This document shows, in pieces, positions 1 through 13,154 of a stretch of DNA of 64,000 bases (position 1 is its first letter; every line of letters begins with the position of its first letter). Both the position numbers and the translations under genes were made by a program. The stretch comes from Monosporascus cannonballus (taxonomy: Eukaryota > Ascomycota > Sordariomycetes > Xylariales): assembly GCA_004154925.1 (NCBI GenBank), contig QJNS01000001.1, forward strand, positions 124,001 through 188,000, given 5' to 3'. Below the pieces are notes generated by a model. The model was not told the DNA's origin, ran no database searches, and was given only the letters and a program-made list of their open reading frames with translations.

Positions 1-5
1 AAAAA

Positions 6-116
6 TGGAAGATAAAAATATAGTTATATATGTTCGTATATAAGGCGCTGCGCTAATGCTGTTTGGTACCGGCGTTTATCCGGTACTTCATAATAAGGTT
101 CTATATAACCCTATTA
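6..116 (-). repeat. Left (3') LTR of gypsy A, heavily RIPed
   Basis: It matches 12831-12940 almost base for base apart from transitions; for example the right copy reads gctagtgctg where this one reads gctaatgctg. On the minus strand it would begin TG (now TA) at 116 and end CA at 6. Its left limit is uncertain because it lies at the window edge. Confidence 0.65.
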
Positions 117-3100
117 TATTACCTCTTATTTTTCTCAAAAAGGGTTAGCTTATTATAAGATCAGTAATTGCGTTAATTCTTAGTTTTTGATTAATGCGAA
201 ATTCGGAAATTTATCGATTTTCGAACTAAGCTTATCTTAAGTAATTAACTATAGGCTAATTATATGTCAAATAAGTTTACATATAAAAACGTATCTACAT
301 TTTTACTTATTTTAACTTTTTTTCTTACAATAATAATTTAATTCTGTAAATTAGTTTTTATTAATATTTATAATAATACTTTTATACGTTATTTTATAAC
401 GGTTTGAAAATTGATTAATGCGTTATAACGCCGCGAAAATATTTGGTAAAAAAGATTTTCTTATAGTTTCAAGCTTTTTTGGTAAGTTGAAATCTGCTAA
501 AACTTTTCGTACGTTATATATTTACGTCGCCCTGGACGAATATCCCATCCGTATTTACGATATACCTTATTTTATTTATATAATTCGTTTTGCCGAAAGC
601 CTAAACCCGTTTTATTTGAAATAACGAAATATATAATTTGTTTATATATTATTTATTTGTAATTTTTAAAATATTTATTATTATAAGTAAAAAAGCGGTC
701 TGTTATTAGGTTTACGTTAGTTATAATTATAAATATCCCAAAAATAAATACTTTCTTTATTTTTATTAATATATTTCTTTAACGTAATTTCCGCTTAATT
801 TGCGAATATTTCCGAATTTCGTTAAGTAATTAATACGCTTTATAAAAATTTTTTTAATTACGATTACCGAAACCTTGGTAAGTTTGCTTTTTTTGTATAT
901 TTCCCATATTATTCCCTTGCCGTTAACCTTAATTTAATGGTTATCCGTACCTAAGAAAAGGCGGGTACCGAAACTTTACGTTCGCGTTTTAAGTTTTTGT
1001 ACGTCGTTAGTTTCGAAGTAAATTTACGCCTTTAGTTCCTGGCTTATACGTTATTTATACGTAAGTTAAGCTATCGGTTTTGCCGGTTTTTCTGCTTTGC
1101 ATAATAAAAGACGTATTAAGTATAAAAATAATAAATCCCATAATATAAAAAAACTTTTTCCAATATTTTCGCGTTTTTTCCGTATTATTTATTAATTTAC
1201 GTTATAAGCTGAATTAATGGCCGTTAAGAATTATATTATTAACGTTTTCGAAAACCGTATATTTATAACTTTGGTGGCTTAAAAAATCGCAGTTTTATTG
1301 GAATTTAATATAAATAAAACCGAATAATTACGCATTTCAAATACGTAATTTCTGCGTAATGTTAACGTTATAAATTCGTAAGGTAAATTATTAAATTTAT
1401 AAGTTTTTAAAAATAAGTAAATAATTTTGTAACTGGCATATTAGTTTTATAATTTCTAACTTTTTTTAATATACTTTATTTGTAAATAATAAAAGTATTA
1501 TTTTTACGTTTATTTACGAAATATATAACGTTATTTTTAAATAACCTTCTTAAGTTTTTTATACCGTTTACGCGTTATCCGGTCGGTACTTTTGAGTTGA
1601 ACTTTTACCTATCCGCTTTCGGATAATACGCTAAATTTAAAGTCTGTTATTAATAATTATTTTGCAGGTTTTTTTTTTAAACTGTTATAAAACCGCCGTA
1701 TTTACGAACTTTTTAAACAGCTTCTGAGTTAATTTTGCGTAACCTAATTATTGTACCTAGATTTGGCATATAAAACTTTTTTTTTACCTTTTTGGTCCGG
1801 GTTTGGAAAATATTTTCGATTTTAAATTCCGGTTTATTATTTTTTTAACGATAATAAAAAAGGGTTACATATTTGCATTAATATAGAACGGTAAAAGGCT
1901 GCAATTTGCGCGTTTTAATAAATTAATGTAAAGATAATTATGGATTTTTGTAAATATTTTTAATTTAATAATATAAAAACTAATTATTTTAATAACCTGG
2001 TATTTAATTTAGAAGTATCTTAAATTTTCCGACGGCCAAAAGATAACGATATTGTTTAAAAATAATTAGATTTTATTATTAATTTCGTATTTTTAAATAG
2101 GAAAATAACGTTTATTCGTTATTTCTTAGCTTTACTAGACCGCCATTATTACAGCTTAAGCGAATTCCGTATTTTTTCGCAATTTTCTAACAAAATTTTC
2201 CGTTTTTATACGTAAATTCTTTTTGGTTGTTAAATTACTTTTTACTTAGGGAATCCGGGTAACGTAATACCCGTAAAATAAAAAAAAAGAATTTAATTTT
2301 ACCGAAATCATATTTCGGTTATTAATTACAAATATCGCCCTTAAAAAAACTTATTTTATTTTTACAATAAATACGTTACGGAAATTCGTAAATAAATTAA
2401 TATTTTTTAATTAGCCTTTTCCGTAATATTATCGGTTTTAAGTAATATATAAAAAAAACGTTATTTTATTTTTATTGACTTATAAAATCTAGTCCAGAAT
2501 TTTCTTACCAAATTAATTTCTTTATTATTTATAATATCCTTAGGGAAAGTATAAATTTTTTAATATATTTTTACGAATATTTCCGTATATATCTTTGCGT
2601 TTATTGTACGTATTACGTTTAGGATTATTACCTTAAATAATTAGTTCATTATAAATATTAAAAAATATAGGTTATATTTAAAAATAATTAGTAAATCGGT
2701 TATAAAATTAATCGATAATTCGTTATAGAATTATCGAAGAACCGGAAATAATTTTAATAACTTTCTGTTCCTATTTTTCCTTACGTTTTTATGGCTATAT
2801 ATGTCGTAGTTTCTGCAGAATTATTTTATTATATAATATATGTCCGGCTAGAAAAAATCTTTCGAAAATACCTTTATCGTAAGCTTTTTTGCCTAGATGG
2901 TCTATTATATAAAAATTGTAAATATTTTATATTAAGGCCGTTTTAAGTAATTTTTAATTGAAAATTTTAAGTTATTCCCGAAATTAAGGAAACTTTTTAA
3001 CATCTAAAATATATTTAACAATCGATATTAACAATTTCAGTTCCGCAAAAAAATTGCTTTTTTTAAAATAACCTTAATAATATGATTATAATATTTATTA

Positions 3101-3448
3101 TATTTTAATATTAGGTTCTAAAACTTTTAGAAATTTTCGTAATATTGAAATATTTATATTTTTTTAAAATAACCCGTTATTTTTAACTTTAATATTATGA
3201 ATAATTGTTATATTTTTGACGTATTTTTAACGTTTCGTAAATAATGTAAGTAATTATTTATTTTTTTTATTAATTAAGATTTTTATACGATTTTTCGGTT
3301 ATCATTTTTTTATAAGTATATTTTATTGCTTACGTAAAAATATATCGGCCTTAGTATTTAAATAACCGGTACGGAATTCAAAATGGAAATTAAAACGGAA
3401 TAACTTTTTTAATTATTTTATTTAACGTTTATTTAATTTTTTAATAAT
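117..3448 (-). other. Gypsy A, integrase to 3' LTR side, decayed
   Basis: AT-rich RIPed DNA that should encode integrase and the C-terminal part of pol on the minus strand. Apart from the zinc-finger block no frame longer than a few dozen codons is readable. Short plus-strand ORFs such as 418-624 have no recognisable content and look like chance openings. Confidence 0.5.
2779..2905 (-). pseudogene. Gypsy A integrase zinc-finger remnant
   Basis: The minus-strand translation retains a WPDM-type block (W now a stop) followed by FCRNYDIYSHKNVR. This matches the second half of the retroviral-type HHCC integrase finger. Both cysteines of the CxxC pair read as tyrosine (TGC/TGT to TAC/TAT), as RIP produces. 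Stops interrupt the frame. Integrase identity is inferred from this motif alone. Confidence 0.6.
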
Positions 3449-3453
3449 TATAA

Positions 3454-3660
3454 TGTCGGCAGTTAGATGCTTTAGATGTCCACGGCTGGCGCTTTGAAGT
3501 AGTGCTCTGCAGCCTGGGACAGCGTTTGTCCAGAGATTACCGTTTGTACAAACAGGATATATATATAAGGGCGGTACGCCCTAGACTTTTTTAGTTTTTC
3601 CTAGCATAAATTATTAAGCTATTACCAATTTCCTGTATTTAATTATTATAATTGTTAATA
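3454..3660 (+). repeat. Copia 5' LTR
   Basis: 207 bp, starts TGTCGGCAGTTAGATGCTTT, ends TTAATA where the other copy has CTGACA. The preceding 5 bases are TATAA. A possible primer-binding site, tggtatttggcaac, begins at about 3674. Confidence 0.92.
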
Positions 3661-4867
3661 TAATAATATTTTCTGGTATTTGGCAACCGTAATACGTTAA
3701 ATAAAGTAATTATTTGCAGGTTAAGTAAATAAAGAAAATACGAGATTTAAAAAAAAGTCGCTTAATTAACGATTCGAAAAAAAGTTAAAAAGTAATTAAT
3801 AATAACGAGTAAAACCCTTATTGCATAAAGTAACATACCCGATCTTTTTCTTTTTTTAACGAAAGGTTTCCGGCAATCAGGAGGAATAATACTTTAAAAA
3901 AGGTAAAATGGAAAAATAGGACCGTATATCAAATATGGCGGCAGGAAACAAAATCTGCTTTCGGGGCGTTTTTAAAAAAAAAACGTCCTACTGCCTTAAT
4001 TATAATGATAACTGAAAAAAACGATATAAAACCCCTATCCAAAGATAGCAGCCCGAAAACGACCTAAATAAGCTTTATACGTCCTTCGGTATTAATATTA
4101 ATAAAATTAAATAAAACGTTAAGGTACAGAAAAATAAGTATTAACGTATTAAAAATAAAGTAAAAAAATTAAGGCTTTAAAACGCGAAAAATATTAATAT
4201 TATAAAATAAATAAATAACGTTATGGAACGATTATTAAATATGCCTTAATTCGAAAGTAGTTCTTAGTTATACGGAACCGGAACGCCATTATTTCCGCCT
4301 CGATCGAAAAAATCGTAAAGCTCGAAGGGCTTACGGAAAACGTTATAAAGCGTTAAGCCTATTAGGCTAGATAGCTTAAAGGAAATACCTATTATGATAG
4401 AAAATAATATGGAAAAGATTAACCCTTTAAAAAAAAGCGAAACATAACCGAGAAGGTAATCCATTAAGAAATTAAATGCCCCGAAAAAGGCGAAAAACGC
4501 TGGAAAAAAGTTACCTAAAGATAAAAGTATAATACGCAATAACCCCGATAATTTAAATAACCTATTATTATTTTTTTCGAATTCGTTTAAAGGCTATTTA
4601 AAGCAATAAAAACGTTGTCACGGTTTTCTTAAAAACTTAGATAATTTTAATAAATTAGGTATTACTCTAAAAAATAAAAAAATGGATTTTAAAAGGTCCA
4701 ATAACGGAAATAAACCGAAGCTACGTTAAAAGCGTTTCGACTTTACCTTGGACAAAGAAAATTATCTATTAAGCTTAGCCAACTAAAAGCTTTAAAATTA
4801 CGCCCTTATTTTAGCCCTTAAAGAAATTAATTACGAGAACGAAATAAAGCTAAAATAATTAAATTAA

Positions 4868-5152
4868 TTGCGCTTTATAAAGGCCATTATTAAAACTTGC
4901 AAAAAAGCGCCTTTGGAGCTAATTATAAATATTAAGAAAAGTACGAAAATATTAAGGACCTTTAGAAAAAGTTACGTCGCCATAAATAAAGCTAGGCAAA
5001 GGTCCTTTTGGAAAAAGCTTAATAAAATCACTTACGATAAAGAAAACCTAATGCAATTTACCATTAAATTCCAAAAGCTTCTTCGCGAAATAAAGGGTTA
5101 TGGTATGCGATTTAAACCGAAGGAACAGATTATTATATTTTTATTACTATAA
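4868..5152 (+). pseudogene. Copia gag fragment
   Basis: A 94-codon open piece with the helix pattern of copia gag (UBN2-type): a segment around FWKKLNKITYDKENLMQFT followed by KFQKLLREIKGYGM and KPKEQIIIFLLL. This corresponds to the family's conserved stretch that ends in a Leu-rich turn. It is flanked by in-frame stops. About 200 bases downstream, PFWFNYGKYGYITKNYFK reads like a CCHC knuckle in which two Cys and the His became Tyr. Confidence 0.75.
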
Positions 5153-8100
5153 AAAACCAAGCCGGTAATTGGTACAAAATTATTTATTCGGTATTAAGGC
5201 AGACGGATTATTTCTTTTAACAGTGAATTAATAACTTTAATAATAAATTTTATAATCGTACTGGTAACAAAAAAAACAGGAAAGTTTATAACGCCTAAAA
5301 GAGCAAAAGTAATAACAATTCCAGGAATGGAAAGCCCGCGTAAAATAAAAATGGAAAGCCTTTTTGGTTTAATTATGGAAAATACGGCTATATAACGAAA
5401 AACTATTTTAAATTACAAAAGAAAAAAAATAGTAAGGGAAAAAAACGCGTAAATAACGTTAAAACAATAATAATGGCCAAAATAACAATAATAACAACTT
5501 TCGCAGTACCCGTAATAACGGTTAAAGTAAAAAGTAATTTATCCTTAAAGGTTTTAAAGATTTGTACCGGTTAAACAGAAAAACCTTTAACGCCTATATT
5601 AAAAAATAACAGCTTTAAAACTTTATGCAATAGTACAACGAAATAATATAATAAGGAGCTTAAGGGGCCATAATAAATAAAAACCTTAAGTTATAAGTAA
5701 CCGAAAGCCTTAAGTTTTAGGCGATTAAGCGCGTTAAATTCTAGGTGGCTAACTGCCCTAAAATAATTAAAACAATAATTATAAGTAATACTATATATTT
5801 GTACGTATATTTTTCTATGGAAAATAATTAAGATAAATTGCTTTGGGATTCGGAAATAAACGTTAATATTACGAATAATATCGACCACTTTAAAAAAAAC
5901 ATTATGCAAGATATTAAGTTCAGAAGAATTCAAATTATAATAGGAAACGGACCAATAATTATTATTTTTATCGATATTATTAAGTAGCCCTTAAAAGGCC
6001 TTAATAAAGAAAATAACGAAATTATAATAAGGTATACGTAATATATTAAGAACTTCTTATTAAAAGTATTTTCCGAAAAAATATTTTACAAACGAAAAAA
6101 TTACTTAAATCGTAACGCCTTAACTAATCCTAATAAAATCTAATTAATAATAATTAATGTTTTCCGAAAAGAATTTTTCTTATGGCTTTATAAGAAGTCG
6201 GAACTTATCGTTAAGGTTTTAATAATAAACAAGAACAATTAATAAGAATATGCGTTAAAAAAGGCATTCGGTAAAGAAAATAATAGTAACCTAATTAATA
6301 ATTTAAAAAAGGCCTTTATAAAAGCCTTTAAAAACGGAAAGGTTTTTATAACGGACGAAATTATAAAAAGAATTATTTTTTAATACCGGCGCCTTTACCA
6401 CCTTAATATTAAACGATTAATTTAGACCATTAAAAAGTTTACGGAGATAAATTTAAATCTTAAGGATATGGAAACCATTTTTATATAACTTATAACGAAA
6501 TAAAAATATAGAAAATCCCGTTTATAAATCTTTAAAAATAAGAATAATACGTAAGGGAAATTATTTAATACGATGTAAGCTTAATAAAACCTGTTAATAT
6601 TAAAAATAATTATTATTTTAAATTTATTACAAACGATTTATTACGTTATAAAAAGTATTATTTGTTTAAGATTAAAAACGAAGTATAACAGTATTTATAT
6701 ACGTACATTACGTAAGTAATTAAGCGTTTAAAGGCGTTAAGCAAAAAAAAAATACAGATTTGGCGGCTTAACGCTAGCAAAAAATTCGGCATAATAATTA
6801 TCGAGAACTTTTGCGTTATGGAAAGTATTAAGTTGGTAATTTCCAATTTATATAACTAATATTAAAATGGAATCGCAAAACGTAATATTTAATTCCTGTA
6901 AAACGAAATACATATAATTTTCGTATAAATAAAAATATTTACATATTTTTAAAACCTTGTAATGGAAATCATAACCCATACGATTAATAAAACAAAATAA
7001 TTAATTATAAAAAATATAATATTTATCGAATATTTTAAAACCGTATTTAATTTTAAATCGAAATTGTTATATAAGCCGGATAATAGTTACATTCGCATTT
7101 TTAACAATAAATATATAATCTTAATTAATACGAATTATAAAACTAAATTAAAAAAGCTAATAACCCGGGAAATAAAAGAAATACTGCTAGGATATTAAGG
7201 AATATATATTTATAAGATTTAGCTATTAAAGAGCGTTAAATTATTATTAATACTATATATTATTATTTATAAAGACCTAAAAAAACCAAAACAGCCTTCT
7301 AACTCGAAAAATATTATTCGGTTATTCCCGTAACCCGTTCAAAAACGTTTGAAATACCGTCAAAAATAACGTATCGAAATAAAAAATAAAGACGATAACG
7401 TTATTTCAAAAAACGATATAAATTAGAAAACGAAGCAAGTAAAGCCCAAAAAAGGCATCTAAAAAAAATAATTCTTAACTTGTATACCTTAGAAGCCTTA
7501 AACATAGCCCCGGAGCTTTTGCGCGAATTAACGTTAATTGTAACCTAAAAAGACGACGAAAAAAGCGATTACAGCATATATACTTTTTATTTCGACTCTA
7601 ATAACGACCCTAATAACGGAACTTATAGGTTATGTGCAGTGAACGACGGTCCAAGCCTAAAGGAAGTTATAAAAAGCCTAGAACGAAAAATATGGCTTAA
7701 AGCGATCTTTACAGAAATCAAAAAAAACCTTTCGCGCGGAACCTTTAACTTTATACCCCCGGGCAAAAAAGCTTGCAGGCACCTTATGAATACCAAATAA
7801 GTACTAAAAAAAATATACGTTTACAGGAAAACTGGAAAAATACAAAATCCGTATTTGCGCGAAAAAAATTTATTTAACGGAAAGAAATAAATTATAACGA
7901 AATTTCAGCTAATACTATAAGGGCTATATATTAAAAAGTTTTAATAGCGTTAACTGCTGCCCTAAGCTAACATATATTTCAAATTGATTTTATTACCATT
8001 TATCTAAATAATAACTTAAAAAAATATTTATATAAAGCTTTTTTTCATATTAACGGAATATTTTAATATTTACTCAAAAAAACAAAAATATTTATTAATT

Positions 8101-8268
8101 TTTTCTTAAAAAAGTTATTAAATTAATAAACATTTTATACGGCCTAAAGTAAACCGGAATTACTTAATAAAAAAAATAAGAAAAATATTAGCAAAATTAG
8201 GATTTTATTTATTAATTTCGCATAACGCAATATATTATAATCCGGAAATTCAAGTTATTATTATTTCG

Positions 8269-8400
8269 TACGTCGATAACTTCTTGTTTTTCGGCCCTAA
8301 CAAATAACGCCTTTAGGGTATTGCCAAAGAAATCGCTAAAAACGTACTTATTAAGGATTTGGGTAATGCGGACTGGTACCTAGGTATACGAATCATACGC
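8269..8400 (+). pseudogene. Copia reverse transcriptase C-terminal remnant
   Basis: The plus-strand frame reads YVDNFLFFGPNK, two RIP stops (TAA, TAG), then KEIAKNVLIKDLG and ADWYLGIRI. This is the copia RT signature YVDD..., followed by the DLG-x-A-x-x-YLGI block. The catalytic pair is YVDN (8269-8280). The element is therefore copia, not gypsy, and cannot make active polymerase. Confidence 0.88.
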
Positions 8401-9357
8401 TTTTTGCTAACTGGAAACGTCGGGCTAAATTAATAATAATATATCCAAAAATTATTATAATTAGTAAATTTAAACGTTATACCAAAAATATTTACATTAT
8501 TTATTAAGGATTATTTAAAATATATTATACGGTACGACGGAATAATTAATAAAAAAATTTTTCGAATACGTTAGCTTAATAAGAAAATTTAATTTTTTTA
8601 GTTATATTAATAAACCGGATATAACATTTACGACCTTAATTTGGGCTAGGTTTATAAATAACCCGTTACCTAAATACCGGAAATACATTAAACAATTATT
8701 ACGATATTTAAACGGTACGGCAAATTTATTTTTTCGGTATAAAAAGTTAAATATAAATTATTCGTACCGGAAATATAACGACTTAAAGCTATTCGGAATA
8801 ATAAATATAAGCTTTACGAATTCCGAATTAACAAAGTCCATTACGGAATACGTATTTTTTAAAACTAAAATACCTATTACGTAATTTTCGAAGCTATAAA
8901 ATATTATTACCAAATATACTACGGAAGTAAAATATGTAAAAGTAAGAATAATAATAACGGAAGCAACTAGAATTAAAAATTTTCTTATAAAACTAAGGCT
9001 TATACCTAAAGGCCTTATTCCTATCCTGGAAGATAATACAAATATATTAAAATAAATAATGGAAATATAAATAACCCGAAAAAAACGTTATATTCGGCTT
9101 AAATATTACTACGTATATTAAAAGGTTTAAACCGGAAATATTTATTTCCAATACGTAAAAAACAAGGATAACCTAAAAAATAGGTTTATAAAGCTATTAA
9201 ATAAGGTTGATTTCGAACGATTTATAGCTAACTTAAGGCTTAAAAAAATATAAATTCAAAATAAGCCAAAAAGCATATAAGATTAACGAAAATAAAAGTT
9301 CAATTCCTATACAGATTAAAAACTTTAATAAATAAGGCTATTTGACGCAAAAAGGCA

Positions 9358-9564
9358 TATCGGCAATTAAGTGCTTTAGATGTTTACGGCTGGCGCTTTG
9401 AAGCAATGCTCTGCAGCCTGGGATAGCGTTTGTTCAGGGACTACCGTTTATACAAACAGGACGTATATGTAAGGGCGGTACGCCCCAGACTTCTTCAGTC
9501 TTTCCTAGCATAGATCATCAAGCTATCACCAGTTTCCTGCATTTGATCACTGTAACTGCTGACA
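9358..9564 (+). repeat. Copia 3' LTR
   Basis: 207 bp, starts TATCGGCAATTAAGTGCTTT (TG to TA by RIP) and ends GACA, followed by the TATAA target duplication. It is less mutated over its second half than the 5' LTR. Confidence 0.92.
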
Positions 9565-9569
9565 TATAA

Positions 9570-12500
9570 AATATTTTAGATTTTTATAATTAATAATAAT
9601 CTTAAATAAGGTTATTACGTTACGCAATTTTATATCTTATATTTTTATGTAATTTATTATTATTAAAACTTTTTTATTATATATTTCGTAATTAATATTA
9701 TTAGGGTTTAATTTCCTGAAATAATAAGTAACCGGACATAATATTTTCAGTTTATAAGCCTAAAATAAATAATTTCCGTATATTACCTTTAAATAATATA
9801 CTTTTAATATTATAAGGTTTTCGAGATTTTATTGCATTAAAATCGGTTTCGTTAAAACGGCGTTTTTAAAACGTTTAAATTTTATTTCTTTTTTTAACAG
9901 AATAAAGTTCTTTTCCGGATTAAGGTTATTAACGGTACCGTTATATCCGCGTAATAGGCTATAAAGTTACCGTAAAAATTTACGAACTCCAGAAAATTTC
10001 GGATTTTTTTAAATGTTTCAAAAATTTCTTATTTTCTAATTATTCGTAATTTCTCGGGGTCCATTTATATCCCCTTTTTGGCGTCTATCATAAATCCAAG
10101 ATATTTTATTATTTTTACGGCGAATTTGCACTTGGAAATATCCAGACTTAGGCCAGTTTTTTTTAAACGGCTTAGGACCTTTTTTACCTTTTCTATATGA
10201 TCCTTTTTGGATCCCGAGGAAAAAAAAGGATATTATCCATATACGCTAAGTAGAAAATGTCGTAATATTTTTTTTAGAACCCCGTTAACGTATCGCTGGA
10301 AGGTTGCGGAAATCTCGTATAAGCCGAACGGTATTACCAGTTATTCGTATAAGCTAAAGCGCGTTCGGAATACCGTTTTTTATTCGTTTCCTTTTTTAAT
10401 CTTAATCTTAATCTTATGGAACGTTATTCGGACGTTTATTTTCGGAAATTATTTAACGTAAAAAAATAACCTTAAGGTTTTCGAAATAAGGGGTAAAGGA
10501 TAACGGTTTTTTTCGGTTATTATATTTAACGCCCGATAATCGCCGCAGAAACGTAACCCTTTTCCGGGTTATTTCATAAATAGGACCGGAGCCCTTATAG
10601 GCGAATTACTTATGCAAATATACCTTTTATCCAAAAGCTTTATTAAGGTTTTTCTTAAGGTTAATAACTTGCCTTTAATTATATTATATAAAGGCGCTCA
10701 TAATATTGGAATTTCCTTTTTTATTTTGTCTTTATGTAATAAGATTACATAATTTATTCCGGGGCAAAATAAAGCAAAGGCGTTATTTAATTTTTTATTA
10801 AATAATATCCGAAACGTTTTTAATTTAAATAAGAGCTTTTCGTTAACTTCCTTTTTTTAAAGCATTAACGCCATATTAATATCAGTTAAAGTAATTAAAA
10901 ATAGTTAAATTTCTTATTTAATCTTTTTAATTCTTTTTATTTTCCGAAATTCCGCCTTAAAGGTAATAGTTTAAATTTTTTTTTGTTTTGCGAACTGTTT
11001 ATATATTATTTTTTGAGCTTTATATTTTTTTTCGTAAACCTTTATTTGACTTATTACGTTTACCGTTAAAAGGTACTTTTGCATTATATACATAACGTCG
11101 TTACGCTTTATTTAAAGTTTCTTTAAAAGCAGGAGATAATTAAGGCTATTAATAATATATACGAATATTTTAGCCTTAAAACCGTCGATATCTATTTCCA
11201 TATACATTATTTCCTTAATATCTTTCTGCCGTCGTCAGTTTTTTTCGAATTTTTCTTAATCCGCATAATTTTATTGGAATACGCGGTAACCGTAAGCATT
11301 ATATAAACGTTTCGCTTATTGCGGAAAAATATTTATATCCTTAATTAATATATATATCGACAATAAATAAAATACTGTCCATTTTTTATTTTGTAGTTTT
11401 TATTTCAGCTTAAATTAATTTTCGTTTTTAAATATGCCGATATTTAAAAGTTATTTTTTTCGTTTTTAAATTCCGATCTTTTATTTTTATATATCTTTAA
11501 CGAATTAATCTCTTTTTGCGATTTTTTTGTTAATAAAAACGGGCAGCGGTTTGCCTTATAATTAAAACGTTTATAATATAGATAAAAACCTTTCGTTTTA
11601 TAGGCGTTTCGTTTTTTTTTTAATTATTTATTACGTATATTATTTCGGCGTTAGGGATAAAGTTTAAGGTTTTTATTTTTGCCGTCTTATTGCCGAAATA
11701 CCCGTTATATTTATATTGTTATCTGGGTTATTTCTCGTTTAATTATTATTGCTTAATTAAGTTATTAAAAAGTTATTCGTTTTTTTATTACGTTATGTCT
11801 TTAAGGCGTCCGGCAATTTTTATTACCTTATTTACTTATACGTTATAGCTTTTAAGGAAATCCATTAAAATTAAAATTTAAATAAGCTTTTTGTTTAATA
11901 TTTTTTAAAAAAACGTAAGTTTCGTTTCCGTTGGCCAAGTAATCCTTTTTACGTTTATTAGCGTTTTTTCGAATAAGGGATAAAATAACGAAAAATTTGC
12001 GTTATCGGTTTATTTTAAATTTCGAAAACGTTCGGCTATTTTTTTATGCCGATTATTATATTGTTCGTATAGTACTTAAAAAAACCTGATAAAGTTATAA
12101 ATATTATTTAGGTTTTAGGTAATGTAATAAGTAATAACCGTACGTTATATATTAATTTCGAACTTTTCGTATATGGCGGAAAACTGTTTATAAGTTCCTT
12201 TTATAAAAATAACGTTTATTTCGAACTTATAAATTATGGATACGTATTATCCGGGGAACTTCTTTTTTATTCCGTCGAACTTTTCCGGCCAAGGTAACGG
12301 CTTCCGTTTAACTTTTATTATTAGTTCGGTCGTTTGAACCGTTTTTGCAAAATAGCCTAATTACGTTTCCGATTGTTACTAAGTCGAAAAAGGATTAATA
12401 TTCGTAAAGGCTATTACGTTTTAAGTTTGTAATTAGATAATAAACTTTTGCTGGATAATTAAGCCGTTTTTAAGCTGTTCGGCCGTTTATATCAGCTTTT

Positions 12501-12830
12501 TATTTGCTTTATGCCGCGCTTTTATATGCTTACAAAACGGGATTACTTTTTTTTTGGCTTTTTTTGAGCTAGCAATTTATGCGTTATTTTATAGCCGCTA
12601 TTAAGTTTGTTAAGGTTTCCGTTATAACGTTAAATACCTTCTATAATTCTGAGTTAATAAGGGCCTTTTATTAGGCTCTTTAAAAAGCATTCGAAAATCC
12701 TAATATCTAATCTCGAACGTTTTTTGCTTTATTAAATAATAAACTAGAAAATATATAAAAGGCTTTACCTAAGCGGTTTGCAATTAATTGCCAATAAAAG
12801 TTTATTTTTTAGCTAAAGAGAAAAGAAAAA
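9570..12830 (-). other. Gypsy A, gag-protease-RT side, decayed
   Basis: Continuation of gypsy A after the copia insertion. RT is readable at 10207-10560. The remainder (10561-12830) should be RT N-terminus, protease and gag on the minus strand. I could not identify a protease or zinc-knuckle motif. A purine-rich run (about 12810-12830 on plus) abuts the right LTR. Confidence 0.5.
10207..10560 (-). pseudogene. Gypsy A reverse transcriptase remnant
   Basis: On the minus strand, 10468-10558 translates as [12 protein letters not shown] then [11 protein letters not shown], the classic gypsy RT block 1-2. Further on are ATFQRYVNGVL and, after a frameshift, YMDNILFF at about 10220-10243. The catalytic YMDD box is YMDN (10232-10243), a GAC-to-AAC change in TpG context. 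The plus-strand ORF over the same bases is a shadow. Confidence 0.8.
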
Positions 12831-12940
12831 GAAGATGAAAATATAGTTATATGTGTTCGCATATAAGGCGCTGCGCTAGTGCTGCTTACTACCCGGCGTT
12901 TGTCCGGTGCTCTATAATAGGGCTCTATATAGTCCTATCA
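12831..12940 (-). repeat. Right (5') LTR of gypsy A
   Basis: Partner of 6-116 and less mutated than it. Its right edge marks the change from RIPed AT-rich DNA to the gene island. On the minus strand it begins TGATAGGACTATATAGAGCC. Confidence 0.65.
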
Positions 12941-13016
12941 TAGTAAATTTCTTTTTAAAAAAAATCAAAATAGTTTACATAAAACGGTGTTAATTTGGGC
13001 CAAAAATTATAATTTG

Positions 13017-13154
13017 CTATTAGTCCCTATTTTGAAGGTTTTGTTGTTTTTGTGGGTCTTTTACAAATTAGGTTAACGTGGTATTAAAAGTTACTTAGCC
13101 ACAGCTGCGCCGCAGGCGCAGCCATAACCTCCAAAATAGAGCCTGATTCTAATG
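13017..13154. repeat. Foldback element with GC-rich hairpin core
   Basis: Two arms are inverted copies: 13017-13042 (contains ccctattttgaaggtt) and 13126-13154 (contains aacctccaaaatagag). Between them, 13104-13111 gctgcgcc and 13115-13122 ggcgcagc form a perfect 8-bp stem with a GCA loop. It may be a short foldback transposon or MITE, or the 3' hairpin of an older element. No target duplication was identified. It lies about 0.3 kb beyond the 3' end of the oxygenase gene. Confidence 0.5.

Larger units (their letters stand above)
3454..9564 (+). mobile_element. Ty1/copia element nested in gypsy A
   Basis: A complete but dead copia retrotransposon of 6111 bp. It has two 207-bp LTRs and exact 5-bp direct repeats TATAA at 3449-3453 and 9565-9569. 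Inside, in copia order on the plus strand, are a gag piece (4868-5152), a zinc-knuckle relic with Asn-rich tail (about 5355-5540) and the C-terminal part of reverse transcriptase (8269-8400). A purine-rich stretch lies just before the right LTR. The two LTRs differ by transitions in both directions, so each was mutated separately after insertion. Confidence 0.92.
6..12940 (-). mobile_element. Ty3/gypsy element A, RIP-degraded, split by a copia insertion
   Basis: A retroelement whose coding strand is minus. Short related sequences lie at 6-116 and 12831-12940 and behave as LTRs. Integrase zinc-finger remains are at 2779-2905 and reverse transcriptase remains at 10207-10560, both on the minus strand in the order expected if the 5' LTR is on the right. 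The copia element at 3454-9564 interrupts it; without that, element A is about 6.8 kb, normal for gypsy. A purine-rich tract just inside the left LTR (minus strand) fits a polypurine tract. Stops are dense in all frames. No target duplication was identified, and the left LTR may continue beyond the window start, so the outer boundary is uncertain. Confidence 0.75.

Noticed and set aside
418..624. 68-codon plus ORF in the left block
   Set aside because: Lies in RIPed gypsy A sequence on the strand opposite to its pol, with no recognisable motif and no neighbouring gene structure; probably chance opening.
4264..4539. 91-codon minus ORF with hydrophobic content
   Set aside because: Antisense to the copia internal region, next to the gag fragment; the hydrophobic look results from A/T-rich codons.
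10207..10461. 84-codon plus ORF
   Set aside because: Shadow of the minus-strand gypsy A reverse transcriptase, which has a convincing motif series on the other strand.
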